The position numbers were made by a program, and so were the translations under genes. A DNA stretch of 64,000 bases, taken from positions 372,001 to 436,000 of the forward strand of contig NZ_PVBT01000003.1 in assembly GCF_002980555.1 (NCBI RefSeq), in the 5' to 3' direction. Below, piece by piece: positions 46,951-54,709 of the stretch. Each line of letters begins with the position of its first letter. Within the stretch, counting starts at the first letter, position 1. Below the pieces are notes generated by a model. That model did not search any database, had not been told where the DNA came from, and worked only from the letters and a program-made list of their open reading frames with translations. Source of the stretch: Phyllobacterium myrsinacearum (lineage in GTDB: Bacteria > Pseudomonadota > Alphaproteobacteria > Rhizobiales > Rhizobiaceae).

Positions 46951-48332
46951 ACCAGAATTCCGGTTGCAAAGCGCGGTTCGTGCAGGAGCCGGTCGAGCAG
47001 GACGAGTGCCTGTTCAAGCCTTTCCCTGTTTGGCGCGGCGCCCAGCGACAGCCGTACCGCCTCGGGATGGCTGGGGGCTGCGCTGAAAGCCGAAGCGGGG
47101 ACGATGCCAATGCCCGAACGGCGGGCGAGAGCGGAGAATTCCGCCGCGCTCCACTGAACCGGCACGTCGAGCCACAGGTGATGCCCGGCGGGATGGGCGG
47201 CAAAATGCCAGTTTTTCAGAACCTTTCGAGCTATAGCCTGCCGGGCGCTGCTTTCCTCGCGAATGGCTGCGGCGATCCGGTAAAGGCTGCCGTCATTGAT
47301 CCAGGCGGTGGCAATGGCCATCAGAAGCGGCGAAGCGGTGGGATTGCTGGCGCGCAGGCTGGATGCGAGTTTCAGCACGTCCAGCGCGGAAGGGCAGACC
47401 ACGTAGGCGACACGCAACGCCGGTGTGACGCATTTCGATAGCGTGGCGATATGCCAGGTGATGTCGGGCGCTATCGAAGCGATGGCCGGCAGCGGCGCAT
47501 CGAGAAGTTCCGCATAGGGGTCATCCTCGATGATCATCACGTCATTGCGCTGGGCGATGCTGACGATTATCTGCCGGCGTGAGGGCGGCATTGTCACCGT
47601 TGTCGGATTGTCGATGGAGGGGCAGAGGTAGATGGCTTTCGGCTTCAGGGCTCTGCAGCAGCTTTCGAACACGTCGGGAATGATGCCATTCCTGTCCATG
47701 GCCAATGGGTGCAGGGGAATATCAAGCGCCGCACAGACGGATTTCAGGCCGGGATAGGTCAGGGTTCCCGCGCAGATGGAGCCGCGCCCGGCCAGAAGGC
47801 TGCAAATGGCGAAGAGCGCACTTTGGGCGCCTCCCGCCACCAAAAGCCGGTCGGCCGATGGGGCTTCGCCAAAACGCGGTGCCAGCCATTTGGTCCCGGC
47901 GGCCCGCGCCGCTTCCGTCCCCGTGCTTTCCTGGTAACTGAGAAAATGGCTTGAAGCGCCATTGAGCACATGGCTGACGCCGTGGATCAGGTGACTGTGG
48001 AGATCGGCTTCCGGGGGCTGCGGAGGAATGATCATGGTCAGGTCCAGATCGGTCAGAAGGGACGCCATGCCCTGGACCGACTGTGCCGGTGCACCCTTAA
48101 TGATCGTGCCTGAACCAACCTTCGCCTCAATAAGGTCGAGACGGTGCGCTTCGGTCATCGCCCGCGTGACGGTCGTCAGGTCGATTCCAAGCTGCTTTGC
48201 CATCGCGCGCTGCGGCGGCAGCGCATCGCCGGGTTTGAGAAGGCCCGACCCGATGTCCGCGACCAGCGCATCGACAATCCCCTGATGCTTGTAGCGGGAA
48301 CTGGCTGCGATACGGGGGGTCCAGGTGGTCAT
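46947..48332 (-). CDS. MocR-family regulator (GntR HTH + aminotransferase domain)
   Basis: This 461-residue protein has an N-terminal GntR winged helix (about 10-75: DALPPQRAMAKQLGIDLTTVTRAM). An aminotransferase-fold domain binding pyridoxal phosphate follows; the Schiff-base lysine is in IATLSKCVTPALRVAYV, near residue 290. MocR regulators control vitamin B6, GABA, taurine or similar pathways. The ATG at 48332 is preferred over 48365 because AGAG precedes it. An inverted repeat TTGTATGG-N7-CCATACAA lies immediately upstream, a candidate autoregulatory operator. Confidence 0.9.
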   Translation of the reverse strand: MTTWTPRIAASSRYKHQGIVDALVADIGSGLLKPGDALPPQRAMAKQLGIDLTTVTRAMTEAHRLDLIEAKVGSGTIIKGAPAQSVQGMASLLTDLDLTMIIPPQPPEADLHSHLIHGVSHVLNGASSHFLSYQESTGTEAARAAGTKWLAPRFGEAPSADRLLVAGGAQSALFAICSLLAGRGSICAGTLTYPGLKSVCAALDIPLHPLAMDRNGIIPDVFESCCRALKPKAIYLCPSIDNPTTVTMPPSRRQIIVSIAQRNDVMIIEDDPYAELLDAPLPAIASIAPDITWHIATLSKCVTPALRVAYVVCPSALDVLKLASSLRASNPTASPLLMAIATAWINDGSLYRIAAAIREESSARQAIARKVLKNWHFAAHPAGHHLWLDVPVQWSAAEFSALARRSGIGIVPASAFSAAPSHPEAVRLSLGAAPNRERLEQALVLLDRLLHEPRFATGILV

Positions 48333-48342
48333 GACGGGCTCT

Positions 48343-48365
48343 TTGTATGGATTTAAGCCATACAA
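48343..48365. promoter_or_regulatory. MocR operator candidate, inverted repeat
   Basis: TTGTATGG (48343-48350) and CCATACAA (48358-48365) form a perfect 8-bp inverted repeat around ATTTAAG, starting 11 bases upstream of the MocR ATG. It shares the CATACAA unit with the sites at 48435-48504. Confidence 0.55.
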
Positions 48366-48434
48366 TTACCCGCGATCCGCCCTTGAGGCAAGGACAAATC
48401 TCCCGTGTGACAAAGCGCCATGCTTGCATAAATA

Positions 48435-48504
48435 CATACAATCCATATATTAAATCAGAATAGTATGCTAATTGTATGTTTATATCTGTATAATGCCATA
48501 CAAT
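48435..48504. promoter_or_regulatory. Array of CATACAAT sites between MocR and DUF983 genes
   Basis: CATACAAT occurs at 48435-48442 and 48497-48504, with the reverse unit ATTGTATG at 48471-48478. With the inverted repeat nearer the MocR gene there are five related units in 165 bases. The region is AT-rich and probably holds both divergent promoters. Confidence 0.55.
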
Positions 48505-48530
48505 AGAGCTTTGTTAGAAAGGCATCAGCC

Positions 48531-48923
48531 ATGTCACAGACAGGCCACCACCACGCGACCGACAATCCGATGAAGACTGGTATTCTCGGACGCTGTCCGC
48601 AATGTCAGCAAGGACGGCTGTTCCACGGATTTCTGAAGCTTGCGCCCTCCTGCGAGGTCTGCGGGCTCGACTATGCCTTTGCCGATCCGGCCGACGGTCC
48701 GGCGTTCTTTGCAATGACCATCGTGGCCGTTCCGGCCATGCTGTTCGCGCTCTGGCTGCAAACGACCTACGAAGTTTCCATCTGGGTGCATCTGTTCACC
48801 ACGCTGCCCCTGACGCTGTTCGGGAGCCTTATCCTCCTGCGGCCGCTAAAAGGCTGGCTGGTATGCTCGCAGTTTTTCCACAAGGCGGAAGAGGGTCGTC
48901 TGGTGCGCAAGGGCGAGCAATGA
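48531..48923 (+). CDS. DUF983 family membrane protein
   Basis: This 130-residue protein has an N-terminal zinc-ribbon-like motif, GRCPQCQQGRLFHGFLKLAPSC followed by VCGLDYAF, giving CxxC pairs about 20 residues apart. Two membrane helices follow (about 55-75 and 83-103). DUF983 proteins are common in alphaproteobacteria and have no defined function. It is divergent from the MocR regulator across an array of repeated sites, so MocR may control it. AAAGG lies about ten bases before the ATG. Confidence 0.85.
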   Translation: MSQTGHHHATDNPMKTGILGRCPQCQQGRLFHGFLKLAPSCEVCGLDYAFADPADGPAFFAMTIVAVPAMLFALWLQTTYEVSIWVHLFTTLPLTLFGSLILLRPLKGWLVCSQFFHKAEEGRLVRKGEQ

Positions 48924-48952
48924 ACGGCCCGAACACCAGGCTTGGGCCGTTC
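48922..48952. terminator. Hairpin between DUF983 and SDR genes
   Basis: GAACGGCCC (48922-48930) and GGGCCGTTC (48944-48952) form a perfect 9-bp stem with a 13-base loop between converging genes. No T-run follows, so intrinsic termination is uncertain. Confidence 0.5.
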
Positions 48953-48959
48953 CGATTGA

Positions 48960-49700
48960 TCAGGTATTGGCGCCGCCGTCGATCGTCAGCGATGTGCCAT
49001 TGATGAACCGGCCTTCTTCGCCGGCAAGAAAAGCCACCAGTCCGGCAATGTCCCTGGCTTCGCCGAAGCGCGGAATGGCCATGCGGGCGCGCTGGCCTTC
49101 GGCATGATCGCCATCGGCAGGATTCATGTCCGTATCCGTCGAGCCGGGGTGGACGATATTGGCGGTAATTTCCCTGGGCCCAAGATCGCGTGCAAGCGCC
49201 TTGGTCAGGCCGATCAAGGCAGCCTTGCTGGTTGAATAGGCAATCAGGCCGGGGAAGGGAACGATTTCCGCCAGGTTGCTGCCGATGCTGATGATGCGCC
49301 CGCCAGCGGGCATGAGCGCTGCGGCTGCCTTTGCCGCGACGAAACTGGCGCGGACGTGGATCGACATCACCCGGTCGAATTCCTGCAGTTCCAGCGCGTC
49401 GACAGTGTCCATGGTGTAGACCCCGGCGCTGTTCACAAGAATGTCCAGCCGCCCAAGCCTGGCGTGGGCTTCATTGACTGCGTTTGCCACAGCTGCCGCA
49501 TCTGTATTGTCTGCCTTGATGGCGATTGCCCGGCGTCCAAGCTTCTCGATGGCCTTGACCGTCGTGTCCGCCTTGGCTGCAGCGCTGGTATAGGTGATGG
49601 CGATATCGGCACCGTCTCCGGCCAGTTTGAGGGCAATGGCTGCGCCGATACCGCGGCTTCCGCCGGTGATGAAGGCGACTTTGTGAGAGAGACGAGACAT
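48960..49700 (-). CDS. Short-chain dehydrogenase/reductase
   Basis: This 246-residue protein is a classical SDR. The cofactor motif ITGGSRGIG is at 11-19, NSAG at 90-93 and catalytic Tyr155 and Lys159 are in YSTSKAA; Ser139/Ser141 is in ISIGSN. The substrate is unknown. AAGGAA precedes the ATG. It is divergent from a TetR regulator, with two copies of one palindrome between them, a standard arrangement for a repressor and its target. Confidence 0.9.
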   Translation of the reverse strand: MSRLSHKVAFITGGSRGIGAAIALKLAGDGADIAITYTSAAAKADTTVKAIEKLGRRAIAIKADNTDAAAVANAVNEAHARLGRLDILVNSAGVYTMDTVDALELQEFDRVMSIHVRASFVAAKAAAALMPAGGRIISIGSNLAEIVPFPGLIAYSTSKAALIGLTKALARDLGPREITANIVHPGSTDTDMNPADGDHAEGQRARMAIPRFGEARDIAGLVAFLAGEEGRFINGTSLTIDGGANT

Positions 49701-49710
49701 CGATTTTCCT

Positions 49711-49732
49711 TTATGTAATGATTGATACATAA
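49711..49732. promoter_or_regulatory. TetR operator candidate, copy 1
   Basis: TTATGTA (49711-49717), eight bases, then TACATAA (49726-49732) is a perfect 7-bp inverted repeat. It lies 11 bases upstream of the SDR ATG, overlapping its promoter and ribosome region. Confidence 0.6.
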
Positions 49733-49767
49733 ATAACTGCCACTCTTGCGCCGAAGCGTCAAGCGAT

Positions 49768-49789
49768 TTATGTATTGATTGTTACAAAA
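49768..49789. promoter_or_regulatory. TetR operator candidate, copy 2
   Basis: TTATGTA (49768-49774), eight bases with the same TGATTG core, then TACAAAA (49783-49789). It repeats copy 1 with few changes, 57 bases away, and lies just before the TetR ribosome site. Confidence 0.55.
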
Positions 49790-49799
49790 GGAGATTGCC

Positions 49800-50411
49800 A
49801 TGTTGCCGAAGGGCAGACCCCGCGCATTTGACCGTGATGCCGCGCTAGAGCGCGCGATGCGTGTGTTCTGGCAGAAAGGGTATGACAGCGCTTCCATGTC
49901 CGATCTGACCGAGGCCATGCAGATCAACGCGCCAAGCCTTTATGCGGCTTTCGGCAGCAAGGCTGGCCTGTTCAGGGCGGCGGTGGAATTGTACACCGGT
50001 CAGGTCGGGCAGCGCATCAAGAACGCTTTGCCGATGGCGGCGACCGCAAAAGAGGGGGTTGCGAATTTTCTCAAGCAAACCGCAATTTCCCACACGCATC
50101 CCGGCCAGCCGCATGGATGCATGGTTGTGCTGGGCGCGCTGCATGGCGAGGAGGGGGCGGATACACCCTGTTCCCTCTTGCGCGAGCGACGGCTCGATAA
50201 TGTTACGCTGTTGCGCGAACGGCTGGAACGCGGCGTGCGCGAAGGCGAGCTTTCCGCGAAGGCTGATCTCCAGCAGATCGCCGAATTCTATGCAACCGTG
50301 CAGCACGGCATGTCGATCACTGCCCGCGACGGAGCGACGCTGGATCAGCTGATGAAAACCGCACATGCGGCCATGGCCGCATGGGAGGGGTTGACGGTAA
50401 CCCCGGGATAG
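49800..50411 (+). CDS. TetR-family transcriptional regulator
   Basis: This 203-residue repressor-type regulator has an N-terminal helix-turn-helix (RAMRVFWQKGYDSASMSDLTEAMQINAPSLYAAFGSKAGLF). A helical ligand domain follows, with GCMVVLGAL and a conserved cysteine region. It resembles the group that controls adjacent oxidoreductases (COG1309, YbiH/AcrR-like with GxxxC). AAGGAG precedes the ATG at 49800. The likely target is the divergent SDR. Confidence 0.9.
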   Translation: MLPKGRPRAFDRDAALERAMRVFWQKGYDSASMSDLTEAMQINAPSLYAAFGSKAGLFRAAVELYTGQVGQRIKNALPMAATAKEGVANFLKQTAISHTHPGQPHGCMVVLGALHGEEGADTPCSLLRERRLDNVTLLRERLERGVREGELSAKADLQQIAEFYATVQHGMSITARDGATLDQLMKTAHAAMAAWEGLTVTPG

Positions 50412-50440
50412 AATGATCGAAGACCGGCCTTCGTCAGGGT

Positions 50441-51616
50441 TTAGACGGGCGCGGATGCGGGATTGTGATGCCCTTCGTGTTCTCCTCGTCCCAATTCTAC
50501 GCCGGGGCGTTCGACAAACAAATGAACGGCCAGGGCGAAAAGTACCAAGCTGACAAGAACACCGAGGATGGCAATCCAAAAGTTGAGGTCAGACGCCATC
50601 GCAAAATCGCGGAAGGGCTGAATGGCAAACAGCGCATACAGAACCAGCCCCTGCATCATGTAGACCGCATAACTGATTTCGCCGAGCCTGATGCAAGGCT
50701 TTGCAATGAGGAATCCGAATAAATCCGCGCCGCTGATCAGAAAATAAAATGCGAGGCCGAGAAGCAACGCTACCTCCGGCCGGTAAGCGCTGCCGTAAAG
50801 CAATATAATGGCAATCAGGCATCCGGTGCACAGGACGGATAAGACAAACTTTGGCAACTTGAGCAGATAACCGGAGACCTCAAGCGAAGCGCTGACCATT
50901 CCACAGGCAAAGAAAACGTAAAAGACCAGGGTTGAACTGCCGCTCATGAGAACGAGAACCAGTGCCGTCAACAATGTCACGATCGCAAAAGGCAGGTGGG
51001 TGTTCGCCTGTCTGGCGAAGATGGCTAGAGCAGGCAAAGCAAAATAGAACTGCCATTCATATTGCAGCGTCCAAGTAACGCCTGCCAAAATTGTTGCTGA
51101 ACTTGGCTCATTGTTCATCCCGGTGAACGGAAAGATTCCGATGGCCATGTTTTGGATGATCTGAAGAAGGTATTGCGACAGCGGTATCTTCAGGACACCG
51201 CCGGACTTCCAGAAGATAATTGCGACAGCGAGAGAAACTGCTAGGCAATAAACGGGCGCAAGTCTGAAAAATCTGCCCTTCATCAGCTCGGCAAAGTCCA
51301 GACGTCCCTTTGAGCGGACAATTTTCGCCCAGAATAAATAGCCGGTTATCATGAAAAAACATGCAACACTGACCTGTCCGATAAGCGTGTAGAATCGTGA
51401 GGGGGGAACCTGCCATATACCCGACCGGACGAACTGATAGTAAATTACGGAATGGTGGATCGCCACTCCCAGCGCGAGAAATCCGCGGACACCGTCAATG
51501 GCATTCACACGAACCGCCGTTGATTTGAAGCCGGCCCGATCAAAGCCCGGAAGATATGTCAAAAGCATCAGTAGGGCGAGGCACACGAATGTCGGCCAAA
51601 TCGAATATACGGTCAT
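50441..51616 (-). CDS. Acyltransferase 3 family membrane protein
   Basis: This 391-residue protein has about ten membrane helices and the family motif ALGVAIHHSVIYYQF, where the histidine is catalytic, plus VACFFMITGYLFWAK and KGRFFRLAPVYCLA. Related OafA/NodX proteins acetylate lipopolysaccharide or other surface glycans. The gene is visibly more AT-rich than its neighbours and has no clear ribosome site, hints of horizontal gain. No glycan-synthesis genes are adjacent. Confidence 0.88.
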   Translation of the reverse strand: MTVYSIWPTFVCLALLMLLTYLPGFDRAGFKSTAVRVNAIDGVRGFLALGVAIHHSVIYYQFVRSGIWQVPPSRFYTLIGQVSVACFFMITGYLFWAKIVRSKGRLDFAELMKGRFFRLAPVYCLAVSLAVAIIFWKSGGVLKIPLSQYLLQIIQNMAIGIFPFTGMNNEPSSATILAGVTWTLQYEWQFYFALPALAIFARQANTHLPFAIVTLLTALVLVLMSGSSTLVFYVFFACGMVSASLEVSGYLLKLPKFVLSVLCTGCLIAIILLYGSAYRPEVALLLGLAFYFLISGADLFGFLIAKPCIRLGEISYAVYMMQGLVLYALFAIQPFRDFAMASDLNFWIAILGVLVSLVLFALAVHLFVERPGVELGRGEHEGHHNPASAPV

Positions 51617-51773
51617 GAATGTACCCGCGTAGTACTTGATCCAAGCACCCTGTGGTGGCTGGTTGTGATGCGTGAGAGATGATTGCCGTCAAACGGCACA
51701 GAGGTGGGTAAATGATGTATCGGGCGTTCGCTGTTTTTTAAAGTCGTGTTCTTTCGTTGCAAGAGCAAAAACA
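51617..51773. other. Intergenic stretch between acyltransferase and rpsP terminator
   Basis: No gene was seen here. It should hold the promoter of the leftward acyltransferase gene, but no confident hexamers stand out. Confidence 0.3.
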
Positions 51774-51802
51774 AAAACGGGTGGCTGCGAGCCACCCGTT
51801 TT
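51774..51802 (-). terminator. Rho-independent terminator of rpsP
   Basis: AAAACGGGTGGCT and AGCCACCCGTTTT form a 13-bp stem around GCG; on the minus strand it is followed by T-rich sequence. It lies 24 bases after the rpsP stop, ending the ribosomal operon at this point. Confidence 0.93.
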
Positions 51803-51826
51803 GCTGTCTTAGCGATGCAGTAAAGC

Positions 51827-52267
51827 TTATTCGCTGGCAGCAGCTTCTTCAGCCGGTGCTTCGGCAGCGGCCTTGGCGGCTTCTTCAGCTGCCTTTGCAG
51901 CTTCAGCTTCAGCGGCAATCTTTGCCTTTGCGTCTTCTTCGGCCTGCTTGGCCATGGCAACGCGTTCCTGAGCCTTCTTGCCCGGAAGACCCTTTTCAGG
52001 GTTGCTGCGCGTGTCGCGCTTGGCAATGCCGGCCTGATCGAGGAAGCGCAGAACGCGGTCGGTTGGCTGCGCGCCGTGGCCGATCCAATGCTGGATGCGG
52101 TCAGCGTCAAGCTTGACGCGGTCGCCGTCCTTGGGAAGCATCGGGTTCCATGCGCCAACGGTTTCAATGAAACGGCCATCGCGCGGTGCACGAACGTCAG
52201 CAATGACGATGTGGTAGTAAGGGCGCTTCTTGGAGCCGGCGCGTGCCAGGCGGATTTTCAGTGACAT
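51827..52267 (-). CDS. rpsP: 30S ribosomal protein S16
   Basis: S16 is a small-subunit assembly protein. The 146-residue protein starts [24 protein letters not shown] and has the conserved [12 protein letters not shown] and [24 protein letters not shown]. The last 45 residues form an Ala/Glu/Lys-rich helix-like tail typical of alphaproteobacteria but long here. It follows the chorismate mutase gene. rimM, trmD and rplS, which usually follow rpsP, are absent. Confidence 0.97.
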   Translation of the reverse strand: MSLKIRLARAGSKKRPYYHIVIADVRAPRDGRFIETVGAWNPMLPKDGDRVKLDADRIQHWIGHGAQPTDRVLRFLDQAGIAKRDTRSNPEKGLPGKKAQERVAMAKQAEEDAKAKIAAEAEAAKAAEEAAKAAAEAPAEEAAASE

Positions 52268-52285
52268 AGGGTATTCTCCTGTTGG

Positions 52286-52594
52286 TTAGGTCGCGGCGTT
52301 TTCCTTGGCCGCAGTTGTTTCGTGATGTCTGATCACTTCCTTGACGATGAAGTTGAGAAACTTCTCGGCAAAATCCGGGTCGAGGTCGGCCGACTGGGCG
52401 AGGGCGCGCAGACGTTCGACCTGTTGTTTTTCGCGCGCGGGATCAGCAGCTGCGAGGCCATTTTTGGCTTTCAGCACACCCACGGCTTTGGTGCAGCGGA
52501 AACGTTCCGCCAGCATGTGAATCAGCGCCGCATCGATATTGTCGATGGAGGCACGCAGTTCGAGCAATTCTTTTGGCAGAGAGGAAGACGTCAT
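52286..52594 (-). CDS. AroQ-type chorismate mutase
   Basis: This 102-residue helical protein converts chorismate to prephenate. The first helix reads ELRASIDNIDAALIHMLAERF, with catalytic arginines at RASI and, later, AADPAREKQQVERL; the last helix is FLNFIVKEVIRHHE. It lies two bases after ffh and 18 before rpsP on the same strand, an arrangement common in alphaproteobacteria. Confidence 0.92.
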   Translation of the reverse strand: MTSSSLPKELLELRASIDNIDAALIHMLAERFRCTKAVGVLKAKNGLAAADPAREKQQVERLRALAQSADLDPDFAEKFLNFIVKEVIRHHETTAAKENAAT

Positions 52595-52596
52595 GA

Positions 52597-54168
52597 TTAT
52601 CCCTTCTTCTTCGGCAGGCCGGGAAGCCCGCCACCAAGGCCGGGCAAACGCGGGAGGCCGCCGCCCAAACCACCACCGAAGCCGCCCGGAAGACCGGGAA
52701 GACCGCCACTCTTGCCGAAGCCTGCGGCTTCCGCCTGCTTCTGCAAGGCCTCAAGCTGTTTCGGGTCCATCTTAGAGAGGTCAGGCATGCCGCCCATGCC
52801 ACCCAATCCGCCGAGACCCATCTTGGCGCCAAGGCCGCCCATCATCTGTTTCATGATGCCGCCTTTGCCCTTGCCGCCCATTGCCTTCATCATGTCCGCC
52901 ATCTGGCGGTGCATTTTGAGCAGCTTGTTGATGTCGGCTGCGTTGGTGCCGGAGCCCTTGGCAATACGCTGCTTGCGCGAATGTTTGAGCAAATCCGGAT
53001 TGGTGCGCTCGGCTGCGGTCATCGAGGAAATGATCGCGAGCTGGCGCTTGAAGATGGAATCGTCAAGACCGGCTGCTGCCATCTGATCCTTCATCTTGCC
53101 CATGCCGGGCATCATTCCCATGATGCCGCCCATGCCGCCAAGCTTCTGCATCTGGCCGATCTGGTCCGCCAGATCGTTGAGATCGAACTTGCCGGACTGC
53201 ATCTTCTTGGCCATCGCCGCGGCTTTTTCCGCATCGATGTTTTCGGCTGCCTTCTCAACGAGCGAAACAATGTCGCCCATGCCGAGAATACGGTCAGCGA
53301 TACGGCGAGGATAGAATTCCTCCAGCGCATCCATCTTTTCGCCGGTGGCGATCAGCTTGATCGGCTTGCCGGTGACAGCGCGCATCGAAAGCGCAGCACC
53401 GCCGCGGCCGTCACCGTCCATACGGGTCAGGACGAGACCGGTGATGCCGACGCGTTCGTCGAAGGATCGGGCTAGATTGACGGCGTCCTGACCGGTCAGG
53501 GCATCGGCGACGAGCAGGATTTCGTGCGGATTGGCCTTTTTCCTGATGTCGGCCATTTCGACCATCAGCGGCTCGTCAATATGCGTGCGGCCGGCGGTGT
53601 CGAGAATGACGACGTCGTGGCCGCCGAGCTTGGCGGCCTGCACGGCGCGCGCGGCGATCTCAACCGGCGTCTGGCCGGCGATGATCGGCAGCGTGTCGAC
53701 GCCGGTCTGTACGCCAAGCTGGCGCAACTGTTCCTGGGCAGCCGGACGGCGGGTGTCGAGTGACGCCAGCAGCACCTTCTTCTTCGACCGTTCGGTCAGG
53801 CGTTTGCCGATCTTGCCGGTGGTGGTGGTCTTACCGGAGCCCTGCAGACCGACCATCATGATGACGACGGGTGCCGGGGCATTGAGATCAATCGTCACGC
53901 CTTCGGCGCCAAGCATGTCGACGAGTTCGTCATGGACGATCTTGACGACCATCTGGCCCGGCTTGATGCTTTTCAGGACTTCGGCGCCAACCGCCTTGGC
54001 GCGAACCTTGTCCGTGAACGAGCGGACAACATCGAGGGCAACGTCAGCTTCGATCAATGCCCGGCGCACTTCGCGCAAAGCCGCCGCGACGTCGGCATCC
54101 GACAACGCGCCACGGCCGGTCAGGCCATTCAAAATCGAACCTAGTCGTTCCTGTAAGCTCTCAAACAT
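52597..54168 (-). CDS. ffh: Signal recognition particle protein Ffh
   Basis: Ffh binds signal peptides and delivers ribosomes to FtsY. The 523-residue protein has the N domain, the G domain with VGLQGSGKTTTTGK (P loop) and LDTAGRTHID, and a Met-rich M domain (IMGMMPGMGKM, MADMMKAMG). The C-terminus ends in a long Gly/Leu/Pro-rich tail after about residue 470, beyond normal length. The ATG at 54168 gives the family start; the frame to 54228 is not used. Confidence 0.97.
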   Translation of the reverse strand: MFESLQERLGSILNGLTGRGALSDADVAAALREVRRALIEADVALDVVRSFTDKVRAKAVGAEVLKSIKPGQMVVKIVHDELVDMLGAEGVTIDLNAPAPVVIMMVGLQGSGKTTTTGKIGKRLTERSKKKVLLASLDTRRPAAQEQLRQLGVQTGVDTLPIIAGQTPVEIAARAVQAAKLGGHDVVILDTAGRTHIDEPLMVEMADIRKKANPHEILLVADALTGQDAVNLARSFDERVGITGLVLTRMDGDGRGGAALSMRAVTGKPIKLIATGEKMDALEEFYPRRIADRILGMGDIVSLVEKAAENIDAEKAAAMAKKMQSGKFDLNDLADQIGQMQKLGGMGGIMGMMPGMGKMKDQMAAAGLDDSIFKRQLAIISSMTAAERTNPDLLKHSRKQRIAKGSGTNAADINKLLKMHRQMADMMKAMGGKGKGGIMKQMMGGLGAKMGLGGLGGMGGMPDLSKMDPKQLEALQKQAEAAGFGKSGGLPGLPGGFGGGLGGGLPRLPGLGGGLPGLPKKKG

Positions 54169-54412
54169 CCGTTTTCCTTTATCCTTCCGGGAACCGTTTC
54201 CCCGAGAGGTAAGCATCCTCCGCGCCAAAGCCCATAGTCAAAATGCGGCTCAAAGCAAAATTGCACCCGAGGGCGCATCGCGCTGTCGGGTGTTGACCTC
54301 CGGGATCGTCGAACCCTTGCGGGGTCCCGGTCGGCTGCTCGGAGTTTGGAACTCGTCGCGGATTGATGGGCGGCTTAAACAGGAAATGCGGCTCAAAGTC
54401 AAGACAAGGGCA
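54169..54412. other. ffh upstream region with 15-bp direct repeat
   Basis: AAATGCGGCTCAAAG occurs twice (54241-54255 and 54384-54398). Between them CCGGGA (54300-54305) and TCCCGG (54325-54330) form a hairpin with an inner CCC/GGG pair. No gene was seen; the ffh promoter should lie here. Confidence 0.4.
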
Positions 54413-54709
54413 TCAAGCGTGCTTTTTCAATCCTGCGGCTTCACGCAAGGCCTCGTCGATGCGGCTCTGCCAGCCGGGGCCGCCGGAACGGAAATAATCG
54501 AGCACATCGGGGCTGAGACGGATGGAAACCGGGGTCTTGGTGATATCCGCGACCGGCCTGCCCGGCTTACGCTTGCTCAATTCGGTAATCAGCACCGTAT
54601 CCGGATCCTCCAGTGCAGCCTTGGTCAGCACGGCATCTTCTTCGGGGGTGATGCTGTCCAAAGCCGCTTGAATGCGAGCTCTGTGCGCGGCGCGTTGTTT
54701 CTCAGTCAT
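54413..54709 (-). CDS. brnA: BrnA-family antitoxin
   Basis: This 98-residue protein ends with the BrnA ribbon-helix-helix: ITKTPVSIRLSPDVLDYFRSGGPGWQSRIDEALREAAG. BrnA binds and neutralises the BrnT ribonuclease and represses its own operon. I place the start at 54709 because that ATG overlaps the last codons of brnT (ATG at 54709, brnT TGA ending at 54702), the usual coupling. An in-frame ATG at 54721 is possible. The paired toxin is broken. Confidence 0.85.
   Translation of the reverse strand: MTEKQRAAHRARIQAALDSITPEEDAVLTKAALEDPDTVLITELSKRKPGRPVADITKTPVSIRLSPDVLDYFRSGGPGWQSRIDEALREAAGLKKHA

Noticed and set aside
51830-51960. Repetitive GCTGC-like sequence
   Set aside because: It encodes the Ala/Glu-rich tail of ribosomal protein S16.
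54169-54412. Possible small SRP RNA near ffh
   Set aside because: The conserved GGAAGCAGCC-type core of bacterial SRP RNA is absent.
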